A DNA stretch of 64,000 nucleotides from Mycolicibacter acidiphilus (GCF_018455725.1 NZ_JAHCLR010000006.1:1-64000), one strand, 5' to 3'; numbered from the stretch's first letter, positions 41,498 through 51,186 are shown. A program made the numbers and translations. Notes: generated by a model from the letters alone, not told the origin.

Positions 41498-42625
<1,128 letters not shown>

Positions 42626-42811
42626 TCAGCGTAGAGTGTGCCACTACCTCCGAACCGGAAGTCCGAAGGGGATTGCGACCGGCAGCGGCCGGGCAGTCGC
42701 ACCGGCTGCCGAGATTCGCCGCGACCTTCGCTAAGCTCACCGTTCTTGTGCCGGTGCCGGTTCGGGTGCCGACAACGGACCGATCCGGACGATCTGATGA
42801 GGAGCGCCCTC

Positions 42812-43702
42812 GTGGCCATGAACACCATCGCACTGGAGCTCGTCCCGCCGAATCTGGATCGCGGCCACGAGCAGGCGATCGAGGAAGCGCACAAGGTGTT
42901 GCGGTTCGCCGACGAGGCCGGCATCGCGGGCCGGATCCAGCACATTCTGATGCCGGGAATGATCGCCGAGGAGGACGACCGCCCGGTCGAGATGAAGCCC
43001 AAGCTCGACGTGCTGGACTTCTGGAAGACGATCAAGCCGGAGTTGGCGCCGATGGCCGGGCTGTGCACCCAGGTCACCGCGTTCTCCGACGAGGCGTCGC
43101 TGCGCGGCCGGGTCACCGAGCTGTGCGACGCCGGCATCGAGGGCGTCGTCTTCGTGGGCGTGCCCCGCACCATGGCCGACGGGGAGGGTTCCGGTGTGGC
43201 ACCCACCGACGCGCTGGCCACCTTCGGCGACCTGGTGCCCAACCGCGGCGTGATCCTGATCCCGACCCGCGCCGACGAGGTCGGCCGGTTCAATTTCAAG
43301 TGCGACCGGGGTGCGACGTTCGGGCTGACCCAGCTGCTGTATTCGGAGGCGATCGTCGGCTTCCTGACCGAGTTCGCCAAGAACAGTGACCACCGCCCGG
43401 AGATCCTGCTGTCGTTCGGCTTCGTCCCGACGTTCGAGAACCGGGTGGGGCTGATCAACTGGCTGATCCAGGATCCGGGCAACGCGGTGGTCGCAGCCGA
43501 GCAGGAGTTCGTCAAGACGCTGGCCGCCAGTGAGCCTGAGCAGCGCCGCAAGCTGATGCTCGACCTGTACAAGCGGGTGGTCGACGGCGTCGGCGGCCTC
43601 GGGTTCCCGCTGAGCGTCCACCTGGAGGCGACGTACGGCGTCTCGGGCGCGGCGTTCACGACGTTCGCGCAGATGCTCGACTACTGGTCGCCGTCGAACT
43701 GA
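42812..43702 (+). CDS. Flavin-independent methylenetetrahydrofolate reductase-type protein (Rv2172c-like)
   Basis: This is a TIM-barrel protein distantly related to MetF. Visible landmarks are NTIALELVPPNLDRG at the start, TQVTAFSDEASL, FVGVPRTMADGEGSGVAPTDAL, RFNFKCDRGATFGLTQLLY and ILLSFGFVPTFENRVGLI. Reports I recall show that such mycobacterial proteins reduce methylenetetrahydrofolate without a flavin cofactor, supplying methyl groups for methionine. GTG 42812 has AGGAG 7 nt upstream and aligns with the M. tuberculosis start; ATG 42818 and ATG 42797 are alternatives. The product has 296 residues. It converges on lppM with a 4-nt gap. Confidence 0.88.
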   Translation: MAMNTIALELVPPNLDRGHEQAIEEAHKVLRFADEAGIAGRIQHILMPGMIAEEDDRPVEMKPKLDVLDFWKTIKPELAPMAGLCTQVTAFSDEASLRGRVTELCDAGIEGVVFVGVPRTMADGEGSGVAPTDALATFGDLVPNRGVILIPTRADEVGRFNFKCDRGATFGLTQLLYSEAIVGFLTEFAKNSDHRPEILLSFGFVPTFENRVGLINWLIQDPGNAVVAAEQEFVKTLAASEPEQRRKLMLDLYKRVVDGVGGLGFPLSVHLEATYGVSGAAFTTFAQMLDYWSPSN

Positions 43703-43706
43703 GGTG

Positions 43707-44414
43707 TCAGCCGAGGTCGGCGTCCGGCGCGCGGAAGCGCGGTGACCGGTCCCGGCCGTACCAGGCGATCAGTGCGACCAGCCCGGCGACGACCAGCGTC
43801 GACAGGGCCAGCCAGCCCGCGGCGTGGTGGAACGACCGGGTGCTCGGGTCGGTGTAGCGGGCCTGGGCGGTCATGGTGCTCACGATGCCCGGCTTCAGGT
43901 GCCACTGCGCGGTGTCGTCGCCGACCCGTTCGCCGTTGGTGGACGTCACCTCACCGGGGAAGGTGACGGTCAGTTCGACGTCGGCCTCCGGGTCGACGAG
44001 CGAGGTCAGGTCGACTCGGCCCTCCAGGATGACCACGTCGCCGGCGCGGCGCAGCGTCAGGTCCACTCCGGCCGCATCCCGGTTCATGTCGGCCAGCTGC
44101 GGCAGTTCGGCGAACGTCAGGCCGGAGAACACCGCCTGCGAGCCGACGAAGCCGTCGCGGCTGTAGCCGGTGATCGCCACCTTGTTCATGAACGGCAGGT
44201 CGGGGTTGAGCTTGGGCCCGGTATCGCTGTCGTTGCGCGGTTTGGCGGCGGCAACGATCTGGCCGGAGACCTGGTCGTCGGGGGAGATCGTGATGTTCGC
44301 CCGCACGCGCAGGCACCCCGCCGTCAGCGGCGACAGGATCAGCAGCAGTGCGACGAACGTCAGCAACCGGCGACGCGCGGTGGGCCGTCGAACGGGTGAA
44401 CGCCGAAGATGCAC
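43707..44414 (-). CDS. lppM: Lipoprotein LppM
   Basis: This cell envelope lipoprotein was linked in M. tuberculosis to phagosome modulation and binding of PIM-type lipids. A basic N-terminus (RRSPVRRPTARRR) leads to a signal helix and the lipobox LTAGC; the mature part starts CLRVRANITISPDD. The LppM domain continues through VGSQAVFSGLTFAELPQLADMN and VTFPGEVTSTNG. Unusually for a lipoprotein, there is also a C-terminal membrane helix (GWLALSTLVVAGLVALIAW) and a short basic tail, as in the family. I chose GTG 44414, the first start after which a signal peptide makes sense; no ribosome site is clear. The product has 235 residues. Confidence 0.92.
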   Translation of the reverse strand: MHLRRSPVRRPTARRRLLTFVALLLILSPLTAGCLRVRANITISPDDQVSGQIVAAAKPRNDSDTGPKLNPDLPFMNKVAITGYSRDGFVGSQAVFSGLTFAELPQLADMNRDAAGVDLTLRRAGDVVILEGRVDLTSLVDPEADVELTVTFPGEVTSTNGERVGDDTAQWHLKPGIVSTMTAQARYTDPSTRSFHHAAGWLALSTLVVAGLVALIAWYGRDRSPRFRAPDADLG

Positions 44415-44449
44415 GCAGTCATCGTGCCAGACCCGTCGGCGCACCGGGG

Positions 44450-45073
44450 TTACCCGCCGCCGGACGGCTGGTCCAGCGGCAGTGTCCGCCCCAGGATCGC
44501 GAATGCGCGCGGGTCGCCGGTGAAGTAGTGGCCTCGGACGATGTCGGTGAATCCCAGTCGCCGATACAGCCGCCAGGCCCGGTTCCCCTCGCCGTTGATC
44601 TCCGGTGTCGACAGCAGGACGTGGGGTTCCTCGCGTCCGGTGAGCAGCCGGCGGGCCAATGCCTCGCCCAGGCCGCGCCCCTGTGCCGACGGCAGGACGT
44701 GCAATTCGGTGAGCTCGAAGTACCCGGTCATCAGGTGATCGATCGCGTCGTCGGCGAGTCCGGCGCGCTGTAGGCCGAGCCGCACCTGCTGCTGCCACCA
44801 CTGATCGGGCGCCCCGCAGTAGCCGTAGGCCACGCCGAGCATCATCGCGTCGCGGGTTTCGCCGTCCGCCGGCGCGGGCGCGTCGGGCGGGTCGGCGGTC
44901 TCCACTGCGGCGACGGCTCGCCAGCCACGCCGCTGGATGTGCTCCAGCCACAGCGCGGCCCGGTGCCGTTCGGTGCCGGCGGGATACCCCATCGCGGTGA
45001 CGTACACCTGCAGTGCCGCGCCGAGGTGGCCGGCCATGTCGGCCGCCGACAGGTCGACGAGGAATGTCGCCAC
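44450..45073 (-). CDS. GNAT-family acetyltransferase (Rv2170-like)
   Basis: This N-acetyltransferase has 207 residues. The acetyl-CoA binding loop is ELTELHVLPSAQGRGLGEAL, with the Q/RxxGxG/A pattern as QGRGLG, and the C-terminal strands include RAWRLYRRLGFTDIVRGHY. The M. tuberculosis orthologue was reported to acetylate isocitrate dehydrogenase; I recall this but cannot confirm it here. GTG 45073 has GGGAGGA 9 nt upstream, and the product then begins MATFLVDLSAADM. It is 35 nt upstream of lppM on the same strand. The 264-nt gap to the divergent DUF3040 gene holds promoters only. Confidence 0.9.
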   Translation of the reverse strand: MATFLVDLSAADMAGHLGAALQVYVTAMGYPAGTERHRAALWLEHIQRRGWRAVAAVETADPPDAPAPADGETRDAMMLGVAYGYCGAPDQWWQQQVRLGLQRAGLADDAIDHLMTGYFELTELHVLPSAQGRGLGEALARRLLTGREEPHVLLSTPEINGEGNRAWRLYRRLGFTDIVRGHYFTGDPRAFAILGRTLPLDQPSGGG

Positions 45074-45210
45074 GGTGCGGTGTCCTCCCGGTCGGTGATG
45101 CGGTGCGGTGCGCCCGCACATTATCCGGCTTGCCGGGTGGGCGGCGCCGGTTATCGCCCTGTGCGGTCCGGCCTGCTTCGTTGGCTGGACGTGCGGGGTC
45201 GTCGAGCGGC

Positions 45211-45216
45211 TACAAT
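45211..45216 (+). promoter_or_regulatory. -10 box candidate for the DUF3040 gene
   Basis: TACAAT would start transcription near 45223 in the 264-nt divergent gap; a second TANNNT box (TATCAT) lies at 45256-45261. I see no gene in the gap. Confidence 0.45.
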
Positions 45217-45337
45217 CATCGGTCGAACCCTGTGGTACGGCGCAGGTCGACCTCGTATCATCAGTGGTAGTCGTCGGCACCGATTCCGGATCCGTGCGAC
45301 GGGAGCCATGTGACCAGACTTCGGCAAGGAGGGACGG

Positions 45338-45736
45338 ATGCCACTCTCCGATCATGAACAGCGCATGCTCGATGAGATTGAGAGTGCCCTTTACGCCGAG
45401 GATCCCAAGTTCGCGTCCAGTGTTCGCGGTGGCGCACTGCGCACCCCGACCACCCGGCGGCGGCTGCAGGGGATGAGCCTGTTCGTCGTCGGCTTGGTGA
45501 TGCTGGTGTCGGGGATTCCGTTCTCGACGAGCGTGAGCCGGTGGTTCTTGATTCTGAGCGTGCTCGGGTTCGTGGTGATGTTCGGCGGGGCGGTGTTCGC
45601 CGTCACCGGCCGGCAGACCGCTGAGCGGGCCGGCGTGCCGAGTCCGGGAGGTGCGCCCGCACGACGGGCCAAGGGCTCGGGCGGTTCGTTCACCAGCCGC
45701 ATGGAAGACCGTTTCCGCCGGCGTTTCGAGCAGTAA
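45338..45736 (+). CDS. DUF3040 membrane protein (Rv2169c-like)
   Basis: This 132-residue actinobacterial protein of unknown function shows the DUF3040 pattern: MPLSDHEQRMLDEIESALYAEDPKFAS at the N-terminus (split by a turn), a basic stretch (TPTTRRRLQG), two membrane helices (MSLFVVGLVMLVSGIPF, FLILSVLGFVVMFGGAVFAV), and a basic C-terminal tail ending SRMEDRFRRRFEQ. AGGAGGG lies 6 nt before ATG 45338. The gene ends in a good intrinsic terminator. It stands next to the dcw cluster in mycobacteria, which hints at an envelope or division role, but no function is established. Confidence 0.9.
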   Translation: MPLSDHEQRMLDEIESALYAEDPKFASSVRGGALRTPTTRRRLQGMSLFVVGLVMLVSGIPFSTSVSRWFLILSVLGFVVMFGGAVFAVTGRQTAERAGVPSPGGAPARRAKGSGGSFTSRMEDRFRRRFEQ

Positions 45737-45760
45737 CCGAAGACTCAGCACGGTAAGAGC

Positions 45761-45789
45761 AGGGCAGCCCATCGGCTGCCCTGTTTTCG
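45761..45789 (+). terminator. Intrinsic terminator after the DUF3040 gene
   Basis: AGGGCAGCC (45761-45769) pairs with GGCTGCCCT (45774-45782) around a CATC loop and is followed by GTTTTCGT. It insulates the dcw cluster from upstream transcription. Confidence 0.85.
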
Positions 45790-45829
45790 TTTGCGCGGAC
45801 GGCGGTGCCGGCCTGCTGGCGGGATTTCA

Positions 45830-45845
45830 CCCCACTGTGCCCCAC
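45830..45845 (-). promoter_or_regulatory. Distal pair of GTGGGG boxes (possible MraZ site, minus orientation)
   Basis: CCCCAC occurs at 45830-45835 and 45840-45845, i.e. two GTGGGG boxes on the minus strand exactly 10 bp apart. This matches the spacing of MraZ boxes but lies about 190 nt upstream of mraZ and in reverse orientation. Confidence 0.45.
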
Positions 45846-45972
45846 TTGACCGATTTTTCGGTGTGACCTGGCGTTTCCTGCCGTGCGGATGGTCTGGCGG
45901 CGGCAGATCGGGCAGGCAGAGACCCGGTTGAGTGGGGCATGACGACGATGTTTGCCCAAGAAATGGTGCGTA

Positions 45973-45988
45973 GTGGGTGGAAGTGGGG
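45973..45988 (+). promoter_or_regulatory. MraZ-box pair overlapping the mraZ promoter
   Basis: GTGGG at 45973-45977 and GTGGGG at 45983-45988 are 10 bp apart, and a further GTGGGG lies at 45932-45937. MraZ is known to bind TGGGN direct repeats spaced by about one helical turn. The pair sits just before the -10 box, so binding would block RNA polymerase and autoregulate the cluster. Confidence 0.6.
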
Positions 45989-45994
45989 TATCGT
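45989..45994 (+). promoter_or_regulatory. -10 box of the mraZ/dcw promoter
   Basis: TATCGT directly follows the MraZ-box pair and would start a transcript near 46001, with a leader of about 27 nt carrying the ribosome site GGGAGG. Confidence 0.6.
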
Positions 45995-46027
45995 GGCTGA
46001 AGTCGACGGTTTGGTGGGAGGTGGCCG

Positions 46028-46459
46028 ATGTTCCTCGGCACCTACACGCCAAAGCTTGACGACAAAGGGCGGCTGACGCTGCCGGCGAAGTTCCGCGACG
46101 CACTGGCAGGGGGGTTGATGGTCACCAAGAGCCAAGACCACAGCCTCGCCGTGTACCCGCGGGCGGAGTTCGAGCAGCTTGCCCGGCGCGCCGCCAAGGC
46201 GTCGCGGAGCAACCCGGACGCCCGGGCGTTCCTGCGCAACCTGGCCGCGGCCACCGACGAACAGCACCCCGACGGCCAGGGCCGGATCACGCTGTCGGCC
46301 GACCACCGCCGCTACGCGAACCTGTCCAAGGAGTGCGTCGTCATCGGATCGGTCGACTACCTCGAGATCTGGGACGCACAGGCCTGGAGCGACTACCAGC
46401 AAACCCATGAAGAGAACTTCTCCGCGGCCAGCGATGAAGCACTCAGCGACATCATTTGA
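46028..46459 (+). CDS. mraZ: Transcriptional regulator MraZ
   Basis: MraZ is an AbrB-like DNA-binding protein that represses its own dcw operon. Two SpoVT/AbrB half domains are seen in its 143 residues: the first with [21 protein letters not shown], the second with [21 protein letters not shown] and the DxxGR motif in both. The start is ATG 46028, with GGGAGG 6 nt upstream. It is the first gene of the division cluster, directly behind the GTGGG boxes at 45973. The IS6110 copy found upstream of it in M. tuberculosis is absent. Its stop lies 26 nt inside the proposed rsmH frame. Confidence 0.96.
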   Translation: MFLGTYTPKLDDKGRLTLPAKFRDALAGGLMVTKSQDHSLAVYPRAEFEQLARRAAKASRSNPDARAFLRNLAAATDEQHPDGQGRITLSADHRRYANLSKECVVIGSVDYLEIWDAQAWSDYQQTHEENFSAASDEALSDII

Positions 46460-47597
46460 GGCACGTGCCCGTGCCTCGTGGCCTCTGCCCGAACCGACCC
46501 TGGCGTACTTCCCCGACGTCAGGTTCGCATCGGACAGGGACCTCGAGGCAGGGTCGCGACGGGAAGTCCGACCGGGAGGTGTCGCGGTGGCGGACCAGGG
46601 TGAATTCGGCCATCTGCCCGTGCTCCTGCACCGTTGCGTGGAGTTGCTGGCCCCGGCGCTGACCCGCAACGGGCCGGACGGCGCAGGCGCGATCCTGGTC
46701 GACTGCACACTGGGCGCCGGCGGGCACGCCGAGCGGTTCCTCACCGAATTCCCGGCGCTGCGGCTGATCGGACTCGACCGCGACCCCACCGCCCTCGACA
46801 TCGCCGGCGATCGACTGGCCCGGTTCGCCGACCGGCTGACCCTGGTCCGCACCCGCTACGACGGCATCGTCGACGCGCTGATCGAATCCGGCCTGCCGGC
46901 AACCGGATCCGTCGACGGGGTGCTGTTCGACCTGGGCGTCTCCTCGATGCAGCTGGACCGCACCGAGCGGGGATTCTCCTACGCCCACGATGCGCCGCTG
47001 GACATGCGGATGGACCCCGAGGGTCCGCTGACGGCGGCGGACATCCTCAACACCTACGACGCGAAAGCGATCACCGGCATCCTGCGCCGCTACGGCGAGG
47101 AGCGGTTCGCATCACGAATCGCTGCGCAGATCGTCCGGCGTCGGGAGCAGACGCCGTTCACGTCGACGGCGGAGCTGACCGAACTGCTGTACCAGGCGAT
47201 TCCGGCACCCGCACGGCGCACCGGCGGGCACCCCGCCAAGCGAACCTTCCAGGCGCTGCGGATCGCCGTCAACGCCGAACTGGAGTCACTGGAGGCCGCC
47301 GTTCCGGCTGCACTCGACGCTCTTGCCGTCGGTGGCCGGGTGGCGGTGATGGCGTACCAGTCGCTGGAGGACCGCATCGTCAAGCAGCTGTTCGCCGCGG
47401 CGAGTGCGTCTCGCACCCCGGTCGGGCTGCCGGTCGAACTGCCCGGTGACGAACCGAGATTCACGGTCCTGACCCGCGGAGCCGAGCGGGCCGACGCGGA
47501 TGAGATCGAGCGCAATCCGCGGGCCGCGGCCGTGCGATTGCGTGCGGTGGAGCGGGTTGCGTCGGGGAGGGCAGTGCCGGTGAGGGGGGATCGATGA
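46434..47597 (+). CDS. rsmH: 16S rRNA m4C1402 methyltransferase
   Basis: RsmH (MraW) methylates N4 of C1402 in the ribosomal P site using SAM. The core is clear: [13 protein letters not shown], the SAM motif [44 protein letters not shown] and [14 protein letters not shown]. The start is debatable. ATG 46434 gives a 387-residue protein with an N-terminal extension ([20 protein letters not shown]) that I remember as conserved in M. tuberculosis, so I chose it, although it has no ribosome site and overlaps mraZ by 26 nt. GTG 46587 ([10 protein letters not shown]) has a strong GGGAGG site and would give the standard short form. The stop overlaps ftsL by 4 nt. Confidence 0.93.
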   Translation: MKHSATSFEARARASWPLPEPTLAYFPDVRFASDRDLEAGSRREVRPGGVAVADQGEFGHLPVLLHRCVELLAPALTRNGPDGAGAILVDCTLGAGGHAERFLTEFPALRLIGLDRDPTALDIAGDRLARFADRLTLVRTRYDGIVDALIESGLPATGSVDGVLFDLGVSSMQLDRTERGFSYAHDAPLDMRMDPEGPLTAADILNTYDAKAITGILRRYGEERFASRIAAQIVRRREQTPFTSTAELTELLYQAIPAPARRTGGHPAKRTFQALRIAVNAELESLEAAVPAALDALAVGGRVAVMAYQSLEDRIVKQLFAAASASRTPVGLPVELPGDEPRFTVLTRGAERADADEIERNPRAAAVRLRAVERVASGRAVPVRGDR

Positions 47598-48661
47598 CGA
47601 CCAAACGGAAACCCGTGGTGCGCAACGGTGATCGTCGTGCGCGTGCCGAATCCGGTCCCCGGGTGCGCCGGACCGGCGAACCGCCGCAGCCACGGCGGGT
47701 GCGTCGGCAACCCGGAACCGCGCCGGCGCCGAGTCGTGAAGCGCGTCAGCGGTCCGGACCGCAGACCGGTGCGCTGCCCCGGCTGAACGCCCGACCGAAG
47801 CCGGCGAAGGGCACCGAGCAGGCCAAGGCGCGGGCGAAGGCGCGCAAGGCCAAGTCTCCCAAGGTGATACGCCCGCCGCTGCGCGACCGGGTGATCTCCC
47901 GGCTGGCCTCGATCGACCTGCGGCCGCGGACCCTCGCCGCCAAGGTGCCGTTCGTGGTCCTGATCATCGGTTCGCTCGGCATCGGGCTGGGTATCACGCT
48001 GTGGCTGTCGACCGATGCCGCCGAACGGTCCTACCAGTTGGGCAGCCTCCGGGAACACAACCGGGTGCTGCAGCAGCAGAAGGAGGCGCTCGAACGCGAC
48101 GTGCTGACTGCGCAGTCAGCGCCGGCGCTCGCCGAAGAGGCACGCAACCTCGGGATGATCCCCAGCCGGGACACCGCGCATCTGATCCAGGATCCGGCCG
48201 GCAACTGGGTGGTCGTCGGTGTGCCGAAGCCGGCCGAAGGGGTGCCGCCACCGCCGCTGAACACCAAACTCCCCGATGAGCAGGCCGCCCCGCCGCCGCC
48301 GGCGCGCGGGGCCGAGATACCAGTCCGGGTAACGCCCGTCGGCCCGGCGGCACCGATGGTGCCCGGGCCGGCGGTGCCCGGATCGGCGATCCCCGGACTG
48401 CCGCTGCCCGGACTGCCGGTGCCGACGATGCCGGGAGTCCCGGTGCCGATGCGCACGCACGACGGCGGCGTCGGCGTCGTGCCGTTCCCGGACGTCGCTG
48501 GGAGCGTCCCGGTCCCGGATGGACTTCCGCCGGTGGACGCACCGCCCGTCGGACTTCCGCCGGAGGGGGTGTCCCCGGTCGTGCTGCCACCGGTTGACCC
48601 GGCGGTGCCGCTCGCGCCGGGTCCGGTGCCCGTGCCGACCACCCCGGGAGTCGCGGGATGA
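47594..48661 (+). CDS. ftsL: FtsL-like division protein (Rv2164c-like)
   Basis: This is a single-pass divisome protein occupying the ftsL position between rsmH and pbpB. A long basic cytosolic N-terminus of about 115 residues rich in Arg, Pro and Lys is followed by one membrane helix ([19 protein letters not shown]). Then comes an extracellular leucine-zipper-like coiled coil ([20 protein letters not shown]) with the conserved ARNLGMIP, and a very Pro/Gly/Val-rich tail of about 150 residues. The tail and the N-terminus are far larger than in E. coli FtsL, as is usual in mycobacteria. ATG overlaps the rsmH stop (ATGA), and its own stop overlaps pbpB the same way. Confidence 0.88.
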   Translation: MTTKRKPVVRNGDRRARAESGPRVRRTGEPPQPRRVRRQPGTAPAPSREARQRSGPQTGALPRLNARPKPAKGTEQAKARAKARKAKSPKVIRPPLRDRVISRLASIDLRPRTLAAKVPFVVLIIGSLGIGLGITLWLSTDAAERSYQLGSLREHNRVLQQQKEALERDVLTAQSAPALAEEARNLGMIPSRDTAHLIQDPAGNWVVVGVPKPAEGVPPPPLNTKLPDEQAAPPPPARGAEIPVRVTPVGPAAPMVPGPAVPGSAIPGLPLPGLPVPTMPGVPVPMRTHDGGVGVVPFPDVAGSVPVPDGLPPVDAPPVGLPPEGVSPVVLPPVDPAVPLAPGPVPVPTTPGVAG

Positions 48662-50616
48662 AACGGCCCGGCCGAGCGGCCCCGCCGGTGCGCAAGCCCG
48701 CCGCGGGTGTACGGCGCGGCAAGCCGGCTGGGCCCAAGGCGGCGAAGCAGAACTCGGCTCCGGGCCGGTCAGCGCGGGAGCGTCGCACCCGACCGCCGAC
48801 CGAACTCGGTTCGCGCAGCGCATCATTCGTGTTCCGGCACCGAACCGGAAACGTGATCATCTTCCTGGTGTTGGCACTGTCGGCCGCGCAGCTGTTCTAC
48901 CTGCAGGTGCCCCGGGCGTCGGGGCTGCGGGACGAGGCGGCGGGCCAGCTCAAGGTCACCGACGTCCAGCAGGCGATGCGCGGCGACATCATCGACCGCT
49001 CCGGCGACAAGCTGGCGTTCACCATCGAGGCGAGGGCACTGACCTTCCAGCCGATCAAGATCGGCAAGCAGTTGGAGGAAGCCCGCAAGAACAACCCGAA
49101 AGCCCCCGAGCCTCAGCGGCGACTGCAGGAGATCGCCAGGGAGGTCGCCGTCCGGCTCGGCAACAAGCCGGATGCCGCCGCCGTGCTGAAGAAGCTGCGC
49201 AGCAACGAGACCTTCGTCTACCTGGCCCGAGCGGTCGATCCGGCGGTGGCGGAGGCGATCAGCGCGAAGTGCCCGGAGGTGGGCAGTGAGCGACAGGATC
49301 TGCGGCAGTATCCGGGCGGGTCGCTGGCGGCGAACATCATCGGTGGAATCGACTGGGACGGACACGGTCTGCTTGGTCTGGAGGACTCGATGGACGCCGT
49401 CCTGGCCGGCACCGACGGCTCGGTCACCTATGACCGCGGCTCCGACGGCGTGGTGATCCCGGGCAGCTACCGCAACCGGCATCGCGCCGTCAACGGCTCG
49501 ACCGTCCAGCTCACCCTGGAAGACGACATCCAGTTCTACGTCCAGCAGCAGGTGCAGCAGGCCAAGAACGCCTCCGGCGCGAAGGCCGTCGGCGCGGTGG
49601 TGCTCGATGCGCACACGGGCGAGGTGCTGGCGATGGCCGGCGACAACACCTTCGACCCGTCGCAGGACATCGGCCGCCAAGAGGACCGGCAGCTGGGCAA
49701 CCCGGCGGTGTCGTCCCCGTTCGAGCCGGGTTCGGTGAACAAGCTCGTGACGGCTGCGGCGGCCATCGAGTACGGACTGACGAATCCCGATGAGGTGCTG
49801 CAGGTTCCGGGCTCGATCGACGTCGCCGACGTCACCGTCAACGACGCCTGGGTGCACGGCGTGACGCCGTACACGACGACCGGGATCTTCGCCAAGTCGT
49901 CGAACGTGGGCACCCTGATGCTCGCGCAGCGGATCGGGCCGGAGCGCTGGTTCGACATGCTGGAGAAGTTCGGCCTCGGTCAGCGAACCGGGATCGGTCT
50001 GCCGGGGGAGAGCGCCGGCGTGGTGCCCCCGATCGACCAGTGGTCGGGAAGCACATTCGCGAACCTGCCCATCGGCCAGGGCCTTTCGATGACGCTGCTG
50101 CAGATGACCGCGATGTATCAGGCCCTCGCCAATGACGGTGTGCGGATCCCGCCGCGGATCGTGCAGGCCACGATCTCCCCGGATGGTGTCCGCACCGCTG
50201 AGGCGAGGCCGGAAGGCGTGCAGGTGGTTTCAGCGCAGACCGCGCAGACCGTGCGCAACATGCTGCGCGCGGTGACCCAGCACGATCCGATGGGGTATCA
50301 GCAGGGCACCGGGCCGCAGGCAGCGGTCGACGGTTACCAGATCGCCGGCAAGACCGGCACCGCGCAGCAGATCAACCCGGCCTGCGGGTGCTACTACGAC
50401 GACGTGTACTGGACCACGTTCGCCGGCATCGCGCCCGCCGACAACCCGCGGTATGTGATCGGTCTGATGATGGACAACCCGCACCGCACTGCGGACGGCG
50501 CACCGGGCACGTCGGTGGCCCCGCTGTTCCACAACATCGCGGCGTGGCTGCTGCAGCGGGCCAACGTGCCGTTGTCGCCGGACCCGGGACCGCCGCAGTT
50601 GCTGCAGGTGATGTAG
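48658..50616 (+). CDS. pbpB: Penicillin-binding protein 3 (FtsI), septal transpeptidase
   Basis: This is a class B PBP that crosslinks septal peptidoglycan with FtsW. It has a basic cytosolic N-terminus, one membrane helix (NVIIFLVLALSAAQLFYLQV, residues 65-84), the dimerisation domain with RGDIIDRSGDKLA, and the transpeptidase domain: S359-VNK (nucleophile Ser359, Lys362), S414-SN and K565-TG. Two cysteine residues near the KTG motif (ACGCYYDD) are an actinobacterial trait. The start ATG overlaps the ftsL stop. It is followed by an 829-nt region without dcw genes, where M. tuberculosis has PE_PGRS38 and others. The product has 652 residues. Confidence 0.96.
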   Translation: MKRPGRAAPPVRKPAAGVRRGKPAGPKAAKQNSAPGRSARERRTRPPTELGSRSASFVFRHRTGNVIIFLVLALSAAQLFYLQVPRASGLRDEAAGQLKVTDVQQAMRGDIIDRSGDKLAFTIEARALTFQPIKIGKQLEEARKNNPKAPEPQRRLQEIAREVAVRLGNKPDAAAVLKKLRSNETFVYLARAVDPAVAEAISAKCPEVGSERQDLRQYPGGSLAANIIGGIDWDGHGLLGLEDSMDAVLAGTDGSVTYDRGSDGVVIPGSYRNRHRAVNGSTVQLTLEDDIQFYVQQQVQQAKNASGAKAVGAVVLDAHTGEVLAMAGDNTFDPSQDIGRQEDRQLGNPAVSSPFEPGSVNKLVTAAAAIEYGLTNPDEVLQVPGSIDVADVTVNDAWVHGVTPYTTTGIFAKSSNVGTLMLAQRIGPERWFDMLEKFGLGQRTGIGLPGESAGVVPPIDQWSGSTFANLPIGQGLSMTLLQMTAMYQALANDGVRIPPRIVQATISPDGVRTAEARPEGVQVVSAQTAQTVRNMLRAVTQHDPMGYQQGTGPQAAVDGYQIAGKTGTAQQINPACGCYYDDVYWTTFAGIAPADNPRYVIGLMMDNPHRTADGAPGTSVAPLFHNIAAWLLQRANVPLSPDPGPPQLLQVM

Positions 50617-50694
50617 GAGCCGTTCTGCGCCTGGCGTCGGCGGGGGTATCACTCAGACTTGGAAGGTCAGATGCCTGTGCCGTTTCGCCATACC

Positions 50695-50778
50695 TCAATC
50701 GACAAAATTCCTGGCGGCAGCATTGCCGAGGGCATGGGGTGTGTCCACGACCACGCCCAATGGCTGGGCGTTGGTCAT
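50695..50778 (-). pseudogene. Truncated frame coupled to the small upstream ORF; possible toxin remnant
   Basis: ATG 50778 overlaps the stop of the preceding small ORF by 4 nt (ATGA), the usual layout of antitoxin-toxin pairs. The frame gives 27 residues (MTNAQPLGVVVDTPHAL and so on) and then a stop. VVVDT resembles the first strand of PIN-domain toxins, with the first catalytic Asp, but the rest of such a domain is missing. This is a weak, inferential call. Confidence 0.25.
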
Positions 50779-50903
50779 GCGCCCGCGAGTGCAGCCTCGA
50801 AAGCCGCCCACTCATCCTCGGGTACATCCTCGATGACGAGGCGGTCACGCGGAGGTAGTGGCCGAGCATGCCGGATCGCCTCGTCGGGCGCGTAGGTGTG
50901 CAC
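50775..50903 (-). CDS. Small ORF with antitoxin-like acidic tail (42 aa)
   Basis: GTG 50903 opens a frame of 42 residues containing HARPLPPRDRLVIEDVPEDE followed by WAAFEAALAGA. The amino acid make-up is much more protein-like than that of random frames here. The acidic, Trp-containing C-terminus recalls small actinobacterial antitoxins of VapB type, from memory. It runs opposite to the dcw genes. The frame is open further upstream (to about 50980) without a start codon, so it may itself be a 5'-truncated remnant. It is coupled to the 27-codon frame downstream. Real, but possibly non-functional. Confidence 0.4.
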   Translation of the reverse strand: MHTYAPDEAIRHARPLPPRDRLVIEDVPEDEWAAFEAALAGA

Positions 50904-50946
50904 GACTGGCTCGTCAGGTTGCTCGACACTGGATACGATGCCGAAT

Positions 50947-51186
50947 TTACCGCCGCATGCTGACGCCCGATGCCTGAGCCTGCTGGAGATTCGTGTCCTG
51001 ATGCCCGACGGCGACGGCGACGGCGCCGGCCCCGGCCGAATTCAGTGAATCGGCGAGTGTGTGTCCCGCGAATCGGCGAGATTCCTCTCGCGAATCGGCG
51101 AACTCAAGATACGCGGTCGCGGTGAGTGTGCCGTCCCGTGGTGCTCGAAACCTGCGTCCGAGGGTCGAAGAGACACTGGCCGACAC
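50947..51186 (-). pseudogene. 79-codon minus-strand frame, probably a gene remnant
   Basis: The frame starts at a GTG (51186) and includes LTATAYLEFADSREESRRFA and a low-complexity AGAGAVAVAVG part. I do not recognise it. It overlaps in another phase the end of a 91-codon frame (51104-51379) that contains VRVPPILTAVEDLEQAML. The two may be pieces of one frameshifted gene. There is no ribosome site. Low confidence. Confidence 0.22.
51047..51101. repeat. Three direct repeats GAATCGGCGA
   Basis: GAATCGGCGA occurs at 51047, 51070 and 51092, spaced 23 and 22 bp. Two of the copies extend to GCGAATCGGCGA. They lie in the decayed region upstream of murE and could be an operator array or internal duplications of the lost gene. 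Confidence 0.55.

Noticed and set aside
45737-46027. Insertion sequence remnant upstream of mraZ, where M. tuberculosis carries IS6110
   Set aside because: No transposase fragment or terminal inverted repeats are visible; the gap contains the terminator, GTGGG boxes and promoter only.
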